A DNA stretch of 64,000 nucleotides from Antarctobacter sediminis. Its GTDB lineage: Bacteria; Pseudomonadota; Alphaproteobacteria; Rhodobacterales; Rhodobacteraceae. The stretch is from assembly GCF_019218285.1 (NCBI RefSeq), contig NZ_JAHUZG010000001.1:372001-436000 (forward strand), written 5' to 3'. Positions within the stretch are counted from its first letter, which is position 1. Each line of letters opens with the position of its first letter. Under the pieces are notes generated by a model. The model was not told where the DNA came from and did not search any database. It saw only the letters and a program-made list of their open reading frames with translations. This document shows positions 1-8,781 of this stretch, one piece after another. The translations under genes and the position numbers were made by a program.

Positions 1-10
1 TAATGGCATT

Positions 11-457
11 ATGAAAGCGAAGAACCTTTATGAAATCGTCTGGACGTCGCGGCCTTTGATGCAGGCTGCGGAGGCGTCGGTAGAGCAGGGACTGGTTGGC
101 ACCGGTCTGACCGTACGTATGCGTGCCGTGTTGGAGGTGCTCAGTGCCCATGGCGACCTGACCGTGCCGGATATTGCGGCTTGGCTGGAGATCAAACGGC
201 AGTACGTTCAGCTGATGGTGAATGAGACACTGGCGTCGGGGTTCACCGAACAACACCCGAACCCGCGGCACAAAAGATCGCCTTTGTTGCGTCTTACTGA
301 CAGCGGTCGGTACGTGATCGCCAGCGCTATGTCCAAAGAATTGGAGTTGATGGAACAGATTGGTGCCGACCTCGCGGAGGAAGAAATTGCAACCGCTCTG
401 AGGATCGTGCGTGCGGTGACAGCGAAGCTCAAGGCGCAAAACGGAGATGTTCAATGA
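11..457 (+). CDS. MarR-family transcriptional regulator
   Basis: This 148-residue protein looks like a small winged-helix regulator of the MarR type. The middle (about residues 35-95) reads as helix-turn-helix plus wing, with VPDIAAWLEIKRQYVQLMV as recognition region and a basic wing (NPRHKRSPLLRLTDSGRYV). Helices flank it on both sides, as expected for dimerisation. It overlaps the following hydrolase by 4 nt (ATGA), so the two are probably one operon, and the regulator may control that hydrolase. The effector cannot be told from sequence. The start is 10 bases from the window edge, so the promoter is not visible, and a start further upstream cannot be excluded. Confidence 0.8.
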   Translation: MKAKNLYEIVWTSRPLMQAAEASVEQGLVGTGLTVRMRAVLEVLSAHGDLTVPDIAAWLEIKRQYVQLMVNETLASGFTEQHPNPRHKRSPLLRLTDSGRYVIASAMSKELELMEQIGADLAEEEIATALRIVRAVTAKLKAQNGDVQ

Positions 458-1071
458 TCCTAGGCTATTTACTTGCGAGCTCGGCGCTTGGCGTCGTGGG
501 ATGGCTTGGCAATGGGATCCGGCGGATCGGTGCGATCAGCCAGGGCAAACCCATTGGTCAACGGGCCGGCACGGCCCTGCTTATGATTGACCTTCAATCT
601 GTCTTCTGGGAGCAGGGTCCCTATACAGAGTCCGTAAAATCCGAGGCGCAGACAGCAATTCTGGACGAGGTTCGTGCCGCACGGGAAAACGGCTGGCCGA
701 TCGTGGCGATCCGACAGGAATGGTCCATTCCATCGACACGGTTTCTGGCGCGGATGACGATGAAGGGGCAGGCGGTCGAGGGAACCCAGGGCACTGAACT
801 TGCGCAACCTTTCCGTGGTTTCGCGGACCATGAGCTGGTCAAGCCGGTTCAGGACAGCTTTGCCACAGGGGAACTGGATGTTCTGTTGGCTGGGCTAGGT
901 GTCGGGCGGTTGCGGATCGTCGGGCTGGATTTCAACTACTGCGTTCAGAAAACTGCCCTTGCCGCCCGCAATCGGGGGTTCGAGGTGCATGTCGTCCGGC
1001 GCGGGACGCTGGCGGCGGCACCGACAGGGCGGGCAGAGGACCGGATGGCGGCGCAGCAGATCACGGTCTAG
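454..1071 (+). CDS. Isochorismatase-like cysteine hydrolase with N-terminal membrane anchor
   Basis: This 205-residue protein belongs to the isochorismatase-like cysteine hydrolase superfamily (nicotinamidase, isochorismatase, N-carbamoyl amidohydrolases). The fold begins near residue 40 with ALLMIDLQSVFW, giving the catalytic Asp46, and the nucleophile is Cys163 in GLDFNYCVQKTAL. Unusually, residues 1-23 form a hydrophobic stretch (ILGYLLASSALGVVGWLGNG) followed by arginines, which looks like a membrane anchor; most relatives are soluble and start directly at the fold. The ATG overlaps the upstream MarR gene, which supports this start and the anchor being real. The substrate is unknown. Its stop overlaps that of the convergent LysR gene by 3 nt. 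Confidence 0.75.
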   Translation: MILGYLLASSALGVVGWLGNGIRRIGAISQGKPIGQRAGTALLMIDLQSVFWEQGPYTESVKSEAQTAILDEVRAARENGWPIVAIRQEWSIPSTRFLARMTMKGQAVEGTQGTELAQPFRGFADHELVKPVQDSFATGELDVLLAGLGVGRLRIVGLDFNYCVQKTALAARNRGFEVHVVRRGTLAAAPTGRAEDRMAAQQITV

Positions 1072-1958
1072 GGTCCGGCGCTTTCCGTGCCGCGATCTGC
1101 CAGCGGCGCGATCAGCCTGTCCACAATCGGATGCGGAAAGCTGCGCACTGCGGTCACCGCGTAAAAGCTTTCGACAATTTCAAGCGGGAAGGGCGCGCTG
1201 GCCAGCAGGCCCTGCGCCAGTTCGTCGGCGACGACAACGGCGGGCGTAATCGCCAGACCGACGTCGTTGCGTGCCAGCAAACGCACCATGGCCATGTCAT
1301 CGACGGTTGCCGCGATCCGGGGCGTGATGCCCAGCCGCGCGACGAGGCTGTCAAACCCCGTACGGATCGAACTTTCAGTGGGCAGGATCACAGGTTCCGA
1401 AGACAGAAGATCCGCAAGCGAGGCATGGGTCAGCCGTCGCGCCGTTCCGTGAAGCGCAACAGGCTGTTCGGCGATCCGGTGCGCCACGAGGTCGGGAAAG
1501 CTGTCGCGCGAGGGCGGATCAGTCAGCAGGACCACGTCCAGCGCAAGGTCTTCGAGCGCGCGCAGCAACGTCTGGCTGTTGCCGGAGGACAGCACCAGTT
1601 CGATGCTCTCGGCCAGTGCGGGCTGCACGAATCTCAGCTGAAAATTCCGTGACAGGGTCGACAGCGCGCCGACCCTCAGCGGCGCCTTGGCCGCGCCGGT
1701 CCCGGTCAGCGTTGCGATCAGATCGTCGCCCACGTCAAAGATCCGGTCGGCATGGTCCAGAGCGATCCGTCCGGCCTCTGTCAGGGTCATGGCGCGCCCG
1801 GCGCGGGAAAACAGCGCATGGCCAAGCCTTTCTTCCAAAAGGCGGATTTGGGTCGAAAGCGCGGATTGCGACAGGTTCAACCGCGATGCTGCACGGGTGA
1901 GGTTCCCTTCGCGGGCGACCTCTTGGAAATAGCGCAGGTGATGATAGTTCAGTCGCAT
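1068..1958 (-). CDS. LysR-family transcriptional regulator next to dabBA
   Basis: This 296-residue protein is a LysR-type regulator. Residues 1-60 carry the winged helix-turn-helix (YHHLRYFQEVAREGNLTRAA then LSQSALSTQIRLLEERLG), and the rest is a periplasmic-binding-fold effector domain. The very N-terminus (LNYHHLRYF) resembles the NhaR branch. It is divergent from the dabB-dabA inorganic carbon genes with 99 nt between the starts, the usual arrangement for a LysR activator and its target. A candidate LysR box lies in that gap. I infer that it senses inorganic carbon status, but the ligand is not visible from sequence. Confidence 0.85.
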   Translation of the reverse strand: MRLNYHHLRYFQEVAREGNLTRAASRLNLSQSALSTQIRLLEERLGHALFSRAGRAMTLTEAGRIALDHADRIFDVGDDLIATLTGTGAAKAPLRVGALSTLSRNFQLRFVQPALAESIELVLSSGNSQTLLRALEDLALDVVLLTDPPSRDSFPDLVAHRIAEQPVALHGTARRLTHASLADLLSSEPVILPTESSIRTGFDSLVARLGITPRIAATVDDMAMVRLLARNDVGLAITPAVVVADELAQGLLASAPFPLEIVESFYAVTAVRSFPHPIVDRLIAPLADRGTESAGP

Positions 1959-1962
1959 ATCG

Positions 1963-1977
1963 TTCTATTAAAGCGAA
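1963..1977. promoter_or_regulatory. Candidate LysR-type operator (TTC-N9-GAA)
   Basis: A TTC-N9-GAA dyad satisfying the LysR T-N11-A rule lies 5 nt upstream of the lysR start and about 80 nt upstream of dabB. The surrounding 1959-2030 stretch is AT-rich compared with the genes. The assignment rests only on pattern and position. Confidence 0.4.
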
Positions 1978-2057
1978 TGAATGCATCCATACAATATATT
2001 TTTATTCAAACATCGAAGCCTCTAGATCAGCGCGAGATTTGGATTTGGAGGTCTACG

Positions 2058-3617
2058 ATGAGTTACCTGCTCTTGCTTGCACCGCTTGTGCTGGCCGCGG
2101 CGGCGGTCGCGATGTTTCTTGCCCCGCCGGATCGGGGCGGGTGGCGATTGCGTCTGCCCGAGCTTTCCGCGCTTGCAGCCCTTGCGATTGGTGCGCTGGC
2201 CGCATTGGATCTTGCCGTGTCAGGGGCGACCACCAGCGGATTGATCGGCTTTGCCTCGATCGGCGTGTCTACCCGGATCGACATCGTCAGTGTGGCGATG
2301 ATCCTGACCGTGGCTTTTGTCGGCTGGATCGTCTTGCGCTTTTCGCGCGTGGCGCTGGACGGGGATGTGCGGCAGGCCGCCTTCATGGGCTGGATGGCGG
2401 CAACGGTCGCCTGCGTGCTGTTGCTGGTCAGCGCGGGCAATATCGTGCAGCTGGCGCTGGGATGGGTGGCCACGGGCGTTACCCTGCATCGCCTGCTGTT
2501 GCACTACCCGGATCGGCCACGGGCGCGGCGGGCCGCGCGCAAAAAGGCGCTCACCGGGATCATTGCCAGCGCGGCGCTGTTGATCGCGGCAGGGATCCTT
2601 GTGGTGGGCTTTGGCACCTCGGATATCGCCGCGATCAACGCCGCGGCGGGCGCGGGCGAAGGCACGGGCCTGCTTTGGCTGGCGGCGCTGCTGTTGGCGG
2701 TGGCGGCCGTGTTCAAATCGGCACTGGTGCCAACGCATGGCTGGCTGACCGAGGTTCTGGAGGCACCAACACCTGTGTCGGCCCTGCTGCACGCGGGTGT
2801 CGTCAACGCCGGAGGCTTTTTGCTGATCCGCTTTGCGGATGTGCTGATCGCGGCGCCGGGTGTGCTGGCGATGCTGGCGCTGATCGGCGGGTTCAGCGCA
2901 CTGTTGGGTGCCGCCGTGGCGCTGACCCAACCGGCGGTCAAGACCTCGCTGGCGTGGTCCACCACGGCGCAGATGGGCTTTATGGTGCTGCAATGCGGGC
3001 TGGCCCTGTTCCCGCTGGCGCTGCTGCATATCGTGGCGCATTCGCTGTACAAATCGCACGCTTTCCTTGCCTCCGGCGGGGCGGTCAAGGAGGTTGCCTT
3101 TATCCGGCGGCCGGGTCCGGTGGCGGTGCCAAACCTTGGCGCCGTGGTTCGGGCTTTTGGTCTGGCGCTGGCGCTCTACGTCGGGGTCGGCCTGTTGTTC
3201 GGCATCCTGTCCAAGCCACCGCAGACCGTGGCGCTTGGTGCGATCCTGATCTTTGGCGTTGTCTACCTTATTGCACAGGGGCTGGCCGATCTTGCGCCGC
3301 GGGCCCTGACCTTGCGGACGGTCGGGCTCTCTGTGGCGGCGACGGTGGCCTATTTCGCGCTGCAACAGGGGGCGACGCTGCTGTCGGCGGGCACCTTGCC
3401 GCCGCCGCCCGCGCCTGACGGGCTGATCTGGGCGACGATCGTGCTGGCGCTGGTCAGCTTTGCGGTCGCTGCCGTGGCACAGGCAACCTTTCCGCTCTGG
3501 GCCGGGCATCCGGCGGCGGCTGGTCTGCGGGTTCACCTGATGAACGGTCTTTATCTCAACGCGGTCTTCGAGCGGCTTGGCGGCCGCTGGACCCCCAAGT
3601 CCGGAGCGATCCAATGA
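2058..3617 (+). CDS. dabB: DabB, proton-channel-like membrane subunit of the DAB inorganic carbon system
   Basis: This 519-residue, strongly hydrophobic protein of the NuoL/MrpA proton-conducting family has about 13-14 membrane segments. The antiporter core is visible as KSALVPTHGWLTEVLEAPTPVSALLHAG (about residues 218-245) and HIVAHSLYKSHAFLASG (about residues 322-338), with the conserved Lys and His residues of the proton path. Because dabA follows directly with a 4-nt overlap, it is DabB rather than a complex I subunit: no other nuo or mrp genes are present. In characterised DAB systems DabB couples proton flow to CO2 hydration by DabA. The start at 2058 follows GGATTTGGAGG; the open frame extends further upstream, but into the lysR region. 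Confidence 0.85.
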   Translation: MSYLLLLAPLVLAAAAVAMFLAPPDRGGWRLRLPELSALAALAIGALAALDLAVSGATTSGLIGFASIGVSTRIDIVSVAMILTVAFVGWIVLRFSRVALDGDVRQAAFMGWMAATVACVLLLVSAGNIVQLALGWVATGVTLHRLLLHYPDRPRARRAARKKALTGIIASAALLIAAGILVVGFGTSDIAAINAAAGAGEGTGLLWLAALLLAVAAVFKSALVPTHGWLTEVLEAPTPVSALLHAGVVNAGGFLLIRFADVLIAAPGVLAMLALIGGFSALLGAAVALTQPAVKTSLAWSTTAQMGFMVLQCGLALFPLALLHIVAHSLYKSHAFLASGGAVKEVAFIRRPGPVAVPNLGAVVRAFGLALALYVGVGLLFGILSKPPQTVALGAILIFGVVYLIAQGLADLAPRALTLRTVGLSVAATVAYFALQQGATLLSAGTLPPPPAPDGLIWATIVLALVSFAVAAVAQATFPLWAGHPAAAGLRVHLMNGLYLNAVFERLGGRWTPKSGAIQ

Positions 3618-5980
3618 AAGCGCAGATGACCTGGCCCGGCCAGACCCTTGAACTCCTTGCATCGGCTGAGCAGGCGATGCAGCAAATCCCCCCGGCGTTC
3701 CCGCTGGAGGCCACGGTCGCGGTCAATCCGTGGCTTGGCCAGATCGGGGAGGACCGCACCAGCGCCGCAGCCCGGATGGCCCGTGTCGGTGCAGGGCGGA
3801 TGTTCCTGCCGCGTGAAGAGGTGGCCGCGATGATCGACGCGGGCACCGTGACACCAGCGGACCTTCGGGCTGCCGCACTGGCGCATGGGATAGAGCCGCA
3901 GGCGCTTGCACGCGCAGCGCGGGATCCCTCTTGCACCGTTGCGCCGCTGCCGACCATTGCCGAGCTTGCCCAACAGGCCGATGGCGTCGACTGGCCCATG
4001 CTGGTCGAAGAGCGGATCAGTCATTGGGCCGCGGCCCAGTTCGACCGGGGACAGGCGTTCTGGCCTGCGCCCGCAGTACGGGCATGGGCGTCGTGGCGGA
4101 TCTATGCCAGCCGTGACCTGACACCGGGCCTTGCCGGGCTCAGCGGCTTTTCCGCCCGGGTCGAAGCCCTTCCGACCGATCCACAGGCCGCCTTTGCCGA
4201 GGCTTGCGAAACACTGAGCCTGACGCCCGAAGCCGCTCCGCTGTATCTGCACCGGCTTTTGGTGACGCTGTCGGGTTGGGGGCAATACGCGCGGCACCTT
4301 GGCTGGACCTCTCAGCGCGACGGAAGCCGGGACAGCACTCTGTTTGACTTGCTGACCGTGCGATTGGTGTGGGAAGCGGCCCTGCTGGAGGCCGGCGGCC
4401 CGTCGCTGGCAGAGGCTTGGGAAACGGCGATGGCGGACTATGCGCCGCCGGTCGCGCCCGATGCCGATGTGGTGCTTGAGGCCGCCTTGCAAGAGGCCGT
4501 GGACCGCTCCGGCGAAAGGCGGCTGGCTGAGACTCTGGCGGGCGACGGCGATCCCGCGCCGCAGGGGCGGCCCGCGATTCAGGCGGCCTTTTGCATCGAC
4601 GTTCGTTCGGAACGCTTTCGCCGGGCGCTGGAAAGCGCCGATCCCCAGATCCGGACCATCGGCTTTGCCGGATTCTTCGGGCTGCCGATCCGGCACCAGG
4701 GGCATGCGTCGGATATTGTCGAGGCGCGGGCCCCGGTTCTGCTGAGCCCGGGCATTGAAACTCGCGCCAGAGGCGATGCTGAGGCCGACGTGCATCAGCG
4801 TGTACACCTGCGGACCATCCGGGCATGGGGCCGGTTCAAGCGTGCAGCGGTTTCGGCCTTTGCCTTCGTCGAAGCGGCCGGTCCGCTATATGTGGGCAAA
4901 CTCTTGCGGGACAGCCTTGGCAAAGGTGAAGGTACAGCGCCAGAGCCGATGCCGGAACTGGATCTGGCATTGGACAAGCGGATCGACGCGGCAGAAACCA
5001 TCCTGCGGGCCATGTCACTGACCGAAGGTTTTGCGCGGCTTGTGCTGGTCTGCGGACATGGCGCGACAGTCACCAACGCGCCGCACGCCAGCGCCCTGCA
5101 ATGCGGTGCCTGTGGCGGTTTTGCCGGTGACGTCAACGCGCGGCTTTTGGCGGGGCTGTTGAATGACGATGCCATCCGCGCGGGTCTGGCCGACCGGGGG
5201 ATCCGCATCCCGGCCGACACCGCTTTCGTGGCCGGGTTGCACGACACCGTGTCGGATGAGGTGCGGCTGTTCGAAGCCACCGGGCTGACCCGTCACCGGG
5301 CCGATGTCGACCGCCTGACCGCTGCGCTGAAAACGGCGGGAGAACTTGCGCGCACCGAACGGGCGCAGGCGTTGCCTCGGGGTGCCTGTGAAACCCTTGG
5401 CCGGCGTGGGCAGGATTGGTCGGAACTGCGTCCCGAATGGGGGTTGGCCGGGTGCAGCGGCTTTGTCGCCGCGCCACGGTCGCGCACCACGGGGCGCGAT
5501 CTGGACGGTCGGGTCTTTTTGCATGACTACGACTGGCGCAAGGATGACACGGCCGCCACGCTGGAACTGATCCTCAGCGCGCCGGTTGTCGTGGCCAGCT
5601 GGATCGCCCTGCAATATCACGGGTCAGCCATCGCGCCCGAAACCTTTGGCGCAGGCAACAAGCTGTTGCACAATGTCGTCGGCGGGATCGGCGTTCTGGA
5701 AGGCAGCGGCGGGCCTTTGCGGGCCGGTTTGCCATGGCAATCGGTTCACGACGGTGAGACCGCGCGCCATGTGCCTAGCCGCTTGGTCGTGGCCATCGAC
5801 GCTCCGGCAGAGATGATCTCGCAGGTGCTGGACCGGCGCCCCGATGTGCGGGCGCTGTTCGACAACGGCTGGCTGACGCTGACGACTCTGGACGGCGGGC
5901 AGGGTCTTGGTCTGCGCTATGACAGGGGCACTTGGGTCGCGCGGACGGATCCCGTTGCCGCGGTGTCCGTGGCGGCGTGA
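3614..5980 (+). CDS. dabA: DabA (DUF2309), zinc-dependent CO2-hydrating subunit
   Basis: This 788-residue protein is DabA (formerly DUF2309), the cytoplasmic beta-carbonic-anhydrase-like subunit that works with DabB to convert CO2 to bicarbonate vectorially. The metal site can be read: Cys327 and Asp329 in AFCIDVRSE, and His482 and Cys497 in CGHG...LQCGACGG. The 15-residue spacing between the last two matches that of the Halothiobacillus enzyme as I recall it. It overlaps dabB by 4 nt (ATGA), so the subunits are translationally coupled. In a heterotroph such as this, the likely role is supplying bicarbonate to anaplerotic carboxylases rather than to a carboxysome; no cbb genes are in the window. 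Confidence 0.9.
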   Translation: MKAQMTWPGQTLELLASAEQAMQQIPPAFPLEATVAVNPWLGQIGEDRTSAAARMARVGAGRMFLPREEVAAMIDAGTVTPADLRAAALAHGIEPQALARAARDPSCTVAPLPTIAELAQQADGVDWPMLVEERISHWAAAQFDRGQAFWPAPAVRAWASWRIYASRDLTPGLAGLSGFSARVEALPTDPQAAFAEACETLSLTPEAAPLYLHRLLVTLSGWGQYARHLGWTSQRDGSRDSTLFDLLTVRLVWEAALLEAGGPSLAEAWETAMADYAPPVAPDADVVLEAALQEAVDRSGERRLAETLAGDGDPAPQGRPAIQAAFCIDVRSERFRRALESADPQIRTIGFAGFFGLPIRHQGHASDIVEARAPVLLSPGIETRARGDAEADVHQRVHLRTIRAWGRFKRAAVSAFAFVEAAGPLYVGKLLRDSLGKGEGTAPEPMPELDLALDKRIDAAETILRAMSLTEGFARLVLVCGHGATVTNAPHASALQCGACGGFAGDVNARLLAGLLNDDAIRAGLADRGIRIPADTAFVAGLHDTVSDEVRLFEATGLTRHRADVDRLTAALKTAGELARTERAQALPRGACETLGRRGQDWSELRPEWGLAGCSGFVAAPRSRTTGRDLDGRVFLHDYDWRKDDTAATLELILSAPVVVASWIALQYHGSAIAPETFGAGNKLLHNVVGGIGVLEGSGGPLRAGLPWQSVHDGETARHVPSRLVVAIDAPAEMISQVLDRRPDVRALFDNGWLTLTTLDGGQGLGLRYDRGTWVARTDPVAAVSVAA

Positions 5981-6003
5981 GGTTTGCCACCCGTTGAAAC
6001 GAA

Positions 6004-6033
6004 CCCCCCGCCGGCGGCAACGCTGGCGGGGGG
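6004..6033. terminator. GC-rich hairpin between convergent dabA and dmdD
   Basis: An inverted repeat, CCCCCCGCC (6004-6012) and GGCGGGGGG (6025-6033), lies in the 70-nt gap between two convergent genes. It has no clear T-tract, so it is at best an imperfect bidirectional terminator. Confidence 0.45.
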
Positions 6034-6050
6034 GGGCGGCCTTGTGCCAG

Positions 6051-6854
6051 TCAGTTGTTGGGACGCACGCGTGCGCCCGTCTTGTTGGCGAAGGCCTCCA
6101 GACGCTCGCGGGCGGCGGGTTGGGTGTTGACTACGCCCGCGACGACGGCCTCGGCATAGGCGGCATCCATGGCCGACATGTTGTTGAGGTGGCTGACCGC
6201 CGAACAGATGGCGAAATTGGTCAGCGGCAGGTTGGCCGCTGCCCGGTCCGCCAGTTCCACCGCCATGTCAAAGCTGGACCCGTCGGTGATGTATTGCGCC
6301 AGACCAAGGTCGACCGCCTCTTGCCCCTGATAGACGCGGCCCATCAGGATCATGTCGATCATGCGTGACTTGCCGATCAGGTCGCTGACGCGGATGGTGG
6401 CCCCGCCGCCGGTAAAAATGCCGCGCTGACCTTCGGGGAGGGCGAAATAGGTGCTTTGGTCCATCACCCGCACATGTGCCGCCGAAGCCAGTTCCAGTCC
6501 GCCGCCCACGACCGCGCCTTTGAGCGCCGCAATCACCGGGACGCCGCCGTATTCCATCTTGTTGAAGGCCTCGTGCCAGCGCAGGCAGACATGCATGAAC
6601 TCATCCGGGCTGCGGTCGGCCTTCCAGTGTTCCACAAGATCCAGACCGGCGCAAAAGTGATCGCCGGCGCCGGTCAGAACCACGGCGCGCACCCCGTCCC
6701 GGTGGGCCGAACTGAAAAAGCGCACCAGTTCGTCAATCGTGGCCACGTCCAGCGCGTTGCGCTTGGCGGGGCGGTCGAGGGTCAGGATGGCGACGCCGTT
6801 GTCGCGCATCTCGATGGCCAGGTTGGTGTAATCGTCGAAACGGGCGTCAGTCAT
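6051..6854 (-). CDS. dmdD: Enoyl-CoA hydratase family, probable methylthioacryloyl-CoA hydratase DmdD
   Basis: This 267-residue crotonase-fold enzyme has the oxyanion-hole segment (HFCAGLDL) and two acidic catalytic residues, Glu121 in GGGLELAS and Glu141 in ALPEGQRG. These are the residue numbers I recall for the catalytic pair of the roseobacter enzyme DmdD, and the length also agrees. DmdD turns methylthioacryloyl-CoA into acetaldehyde, methanethiol, CO2 and CoA, the last step of DMSP demethylation. It lies 34 nt downstream of the dmdC-like gene, as in Ruegeria. The start at 6854 is chosen for its AAGGAGAAAG ribosome site; a longer open frame begins at 6983, inside dmdC. A general short-chain enoyl-CoA hydratase is the alternative. 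Confidence 0.75.
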   Translation of the reverse strand: MTDARFDDYTNLAIEMRDNGVAILTLDRPAKRNALDVATIDELVRFFSSAHRDGVRAVVLTGAGDHFCAGLDLVEHWKADRSPDEFMHVCLRWHEAFNKMEYGGVPVIAALKGAVVGGGLELASAAHVRVMDQSTYFALPEGQRGIFTGGGATIRVSDLIGKSRMIDMILMGRVYQGQEAVDLGLAQYITDGSSFDMAVELADRAAANLPLTNFAICSAVSHLNNMSAMDAAYAEAVVAGVVNTQPAARERLEAFANKTGARVRPNN

Positions 6855-6888
6855 GTCTTTCTCCTTGGATCCTTGGGGCGCGCGCAAA

Positions 6889-8664
6889 TCAGGCCGAGCA
6901 AAGCTCTGCGTCCAGCAGGCTGGCGGTCCCATCGGTGATGCGCGCACGGTCAACCGCGCATTGCACGAGGATATTGTGCGCATAATAAGCAGCGGTGGCG
7001 CATTTGCGGGTCATGAATTCGGCGGCCTCGCCACGGGCCAGCGCCTCTTTCGCGGCCAGCATGGACCGGCCCAGTTGCCAACCGGCGGCAAGGTTGCCGG
7101 TCAGCATCAGAAAGGGCACGCTGCCCGCGTAGGCTGCGTTGGCATCCTGCCCCAGCGTCGCCAGCAGGTGATCGAGACAGGCTTCGAAATCGTCGCGCGC
7201 CGCGTCCAGCCGATCGGCCACCGATTGCATCTGCGCGTCTCCGGCGGCAAGCGCGCGGGCCGTTTCAGCGACCATGGCGGCAAAGCGGCGGGCGGTTGCG
7301 CCACCGTCACGGCGCACCTTGCGGCCCAGCAGATCGTTGGCCTGAATGGCGGTGGTGCCTTCGTAGATCGGCAGGATGCGGGCGTCGCGGTAATAACGCG
7401 CCACGCCGGTTTCTTCGATGAACCCCATTCCGCCGTGGATCTGCACCCCAAGAGAGGCGACGTCCACCGCGCTTTCGGTGCTATATCCCTTGACCAGCGG
7501 CACAAGGAATTCAGCCATCTCGTCTGCCTCGCGTGCGAGCGTTGCATCCGGGCAGGTGGCGAGATCCAGCCAACCGGCGGTGGCGATGGTCAAGGCGCGA
7601 CAGCCTTCGACGGTGGCGCGCATCCGCATCAGGATGCGGACCGTTTCCGGGTGCTGGATGATCGGCACGGCATCGCCCGAACTGCCGTCCACCGGGCGGC
7701 TCTGCACACGTTCGCGGGCATAGGCAAAGGCATGCTGTGTGGCGCGGTCCGCCACTGCGACGCCCTGAACACCCACCGCGAAACGGGCCGAGGTCATCAT
7801 AACGAACATGTATTCCAGCCCGCGGGTTTCCTCTCCCACAAGAAAGCCGGTAGCGTCTTCGTAGGTCAGCATCGCGGTCGGGCTGGCCCGCACGCCCAGT
7901 TTGTGTTCGATCCCGCTGCACGTGACCGCGTTGCGCGCGCCGGGCGTGCCATCGGTCCGCGGCAGGAACTTGGGCACCACGAAAAGGCTCAGCCCACGGG
8001 CCCCGGCGGGCGCATCGGGGGTGCGGGCCAGAACGAGGTGGATGATGTTTTCGCTCAGGTCGTGTTCACCATAGGTGATGAATATCTTGCTGCCGTTCAC
8101 CGCATAGGTGCCATCCGCGCGCCGGGTTGCGGTGGTCCGGATGCGGCTGAGATCGCTGCCGGCCTGCGGTTCGGTCAGGTTCATCGTGCCGGTCCAGCGC
8201 CCGGTCACGAGGTTTTCAAGGTAAATGGCCTTTTGCTCGGGCGACCCGTTCTTTGCCAGTGCGTCGATGGCGCCATCGGTCAGCAGTGGACACAGGCCAA
8301 AGCTCATGTCGGCGGCATTGACGATCTCGGTCGCGGCGGCACCCGCCGCACGGGGCAGGCCCATGCCGCCATGATCGACCGGATGCGCAAGGCTTTGCCA
8401 ACCGGTTTCGACGAATTTGGCATAGGCTGCATCATAGCCTTGGGGCAGGGTGACACGACCGTTTTCCAAGCGCGCGCCTTGTTCGTCACCGGCCTGGGAC
8501 AGCGGCGCCACCACGCCGGAACAAAAGCGCCCGAACTGGTCCAGCGCGGCGCGGATATCCTCGGGTTCGATGCCGTCGTACTGCGGCAGCGCGCGGACGC
8601 CGGACCAGCGCGACAGGTGCTGGATGTCGAACATGATGTCGTCGATCGGCGCTTGATAGGTCAT
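6889..8664 (-). CDS. dmdC: Acyl-CoA dehydrogenase, probable 3-methylmercaptopropionyl-CoA dehydrogenase DmdC
   Basis: This 591-residue protein is a long-form acyl-CoA dehydrogenase, bigger than the usual 380-residue enzymes because of an extra C-terminal helical domain, as in DmdC. FAD-binding and substrate motifs are visible ([13 protein letters not shown], and [13 protein letters not shown]). The catalytic base is Glu435 in [12 protein letters not shown], matching the number I recall for characterised DmdC. It would oxidise 3-methylmercaptopropionyl-CoA to methylthioacryloyl-CoA, passing electrons to ETF. dmdD follows, and an AraC regulator diverges upstream. dmdA and dmdB are not in the window. 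Long-chain acyl-CoA dehydrogenases of the same architecture exist, so the substrate is inferred from the pairing with dmdD. Confidence 0.75.
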   Translation of the reverse strand: MTYQAPIDDIMFDIQHLSRWSGVRALPQYDGIEPEDIRAALDQFGRFCSGVVAPLSQAGDEQGARLENGRVTLPQGYDAAYAKFVETGWQSLAHPVDHGGMGLPRAAGAAATEIVNAADMSFGLCPLLTDGAIDALAKNGSPEQKAIYLENLVTGRWTGTMNLTEPQAGSDLSRIRTTATRRADGTYAVNGSKIFITYGEHDLSENIIHLVLARTPDAPAGARGLSLFVVPKFLPRTDGTPGARNAVTCSGIEHKLGVRASPTAMLTYEDATGFLVGEETRGLEYMFVMMTSARFAVGVQGVAVADRATQHAFAYARERVQSRPVDGSSGDAVPIIQHPETVRILMRMRATVEGCRALTIATAGWLDLATCPDATLAREADEMAEFLVPLVKGYSTESAVDVASLGVQIHGGMGFIEETGVARYYRDARILPIYEGTTAIQANDLLGRKVRRDGGATARRFAAMVAETARALAAGDAQMQSVADRLDAARDDFEACLDHLLATLGQDANAAYAGSVPFLMLTGNLAAGWQLGRSMLAAKEALARGEAAEFMTRKCATAAYYAHNILVQCAVDRARITDGTASLLDAELCSA

Positions 8665-8690
8665 CCCTGGGTCTCCTCTACCCTGTTTTC

Positions 8691-8761
8691 AGATGACACC
8701 TATCCAGCGTCCGGGTGGCTCTCAACGTCATGAGATGACAATCTACTTTCCAAAAGTGACA
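8691..8761. promoter_or_regulatory. Direct repeats in the dmdC-araC intergenic region
   Basis: AGATGACA occurs at 8691-8698 and again at 8733-8740, exactly 42 bp apart (about four helical turns), with a related AAGTGACA at 8754-8761. AraC-family proteins bind direct repeats, so these are candidate half-sites for the divergent AraC regulator. This is inference from pattern and position only. Confidence 0.4.
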
Positions 8762-8781
8762 AATCGGCCTATCCGTCGCTT

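Noticed and set aside
6853-8733. 626-codon plus-strand frame opposite dmdC
   Set aside because: dmdC on the minus strand has complete acyl-CoA dehydrogenase motifs; the plus frame is a GC-rich shadow.
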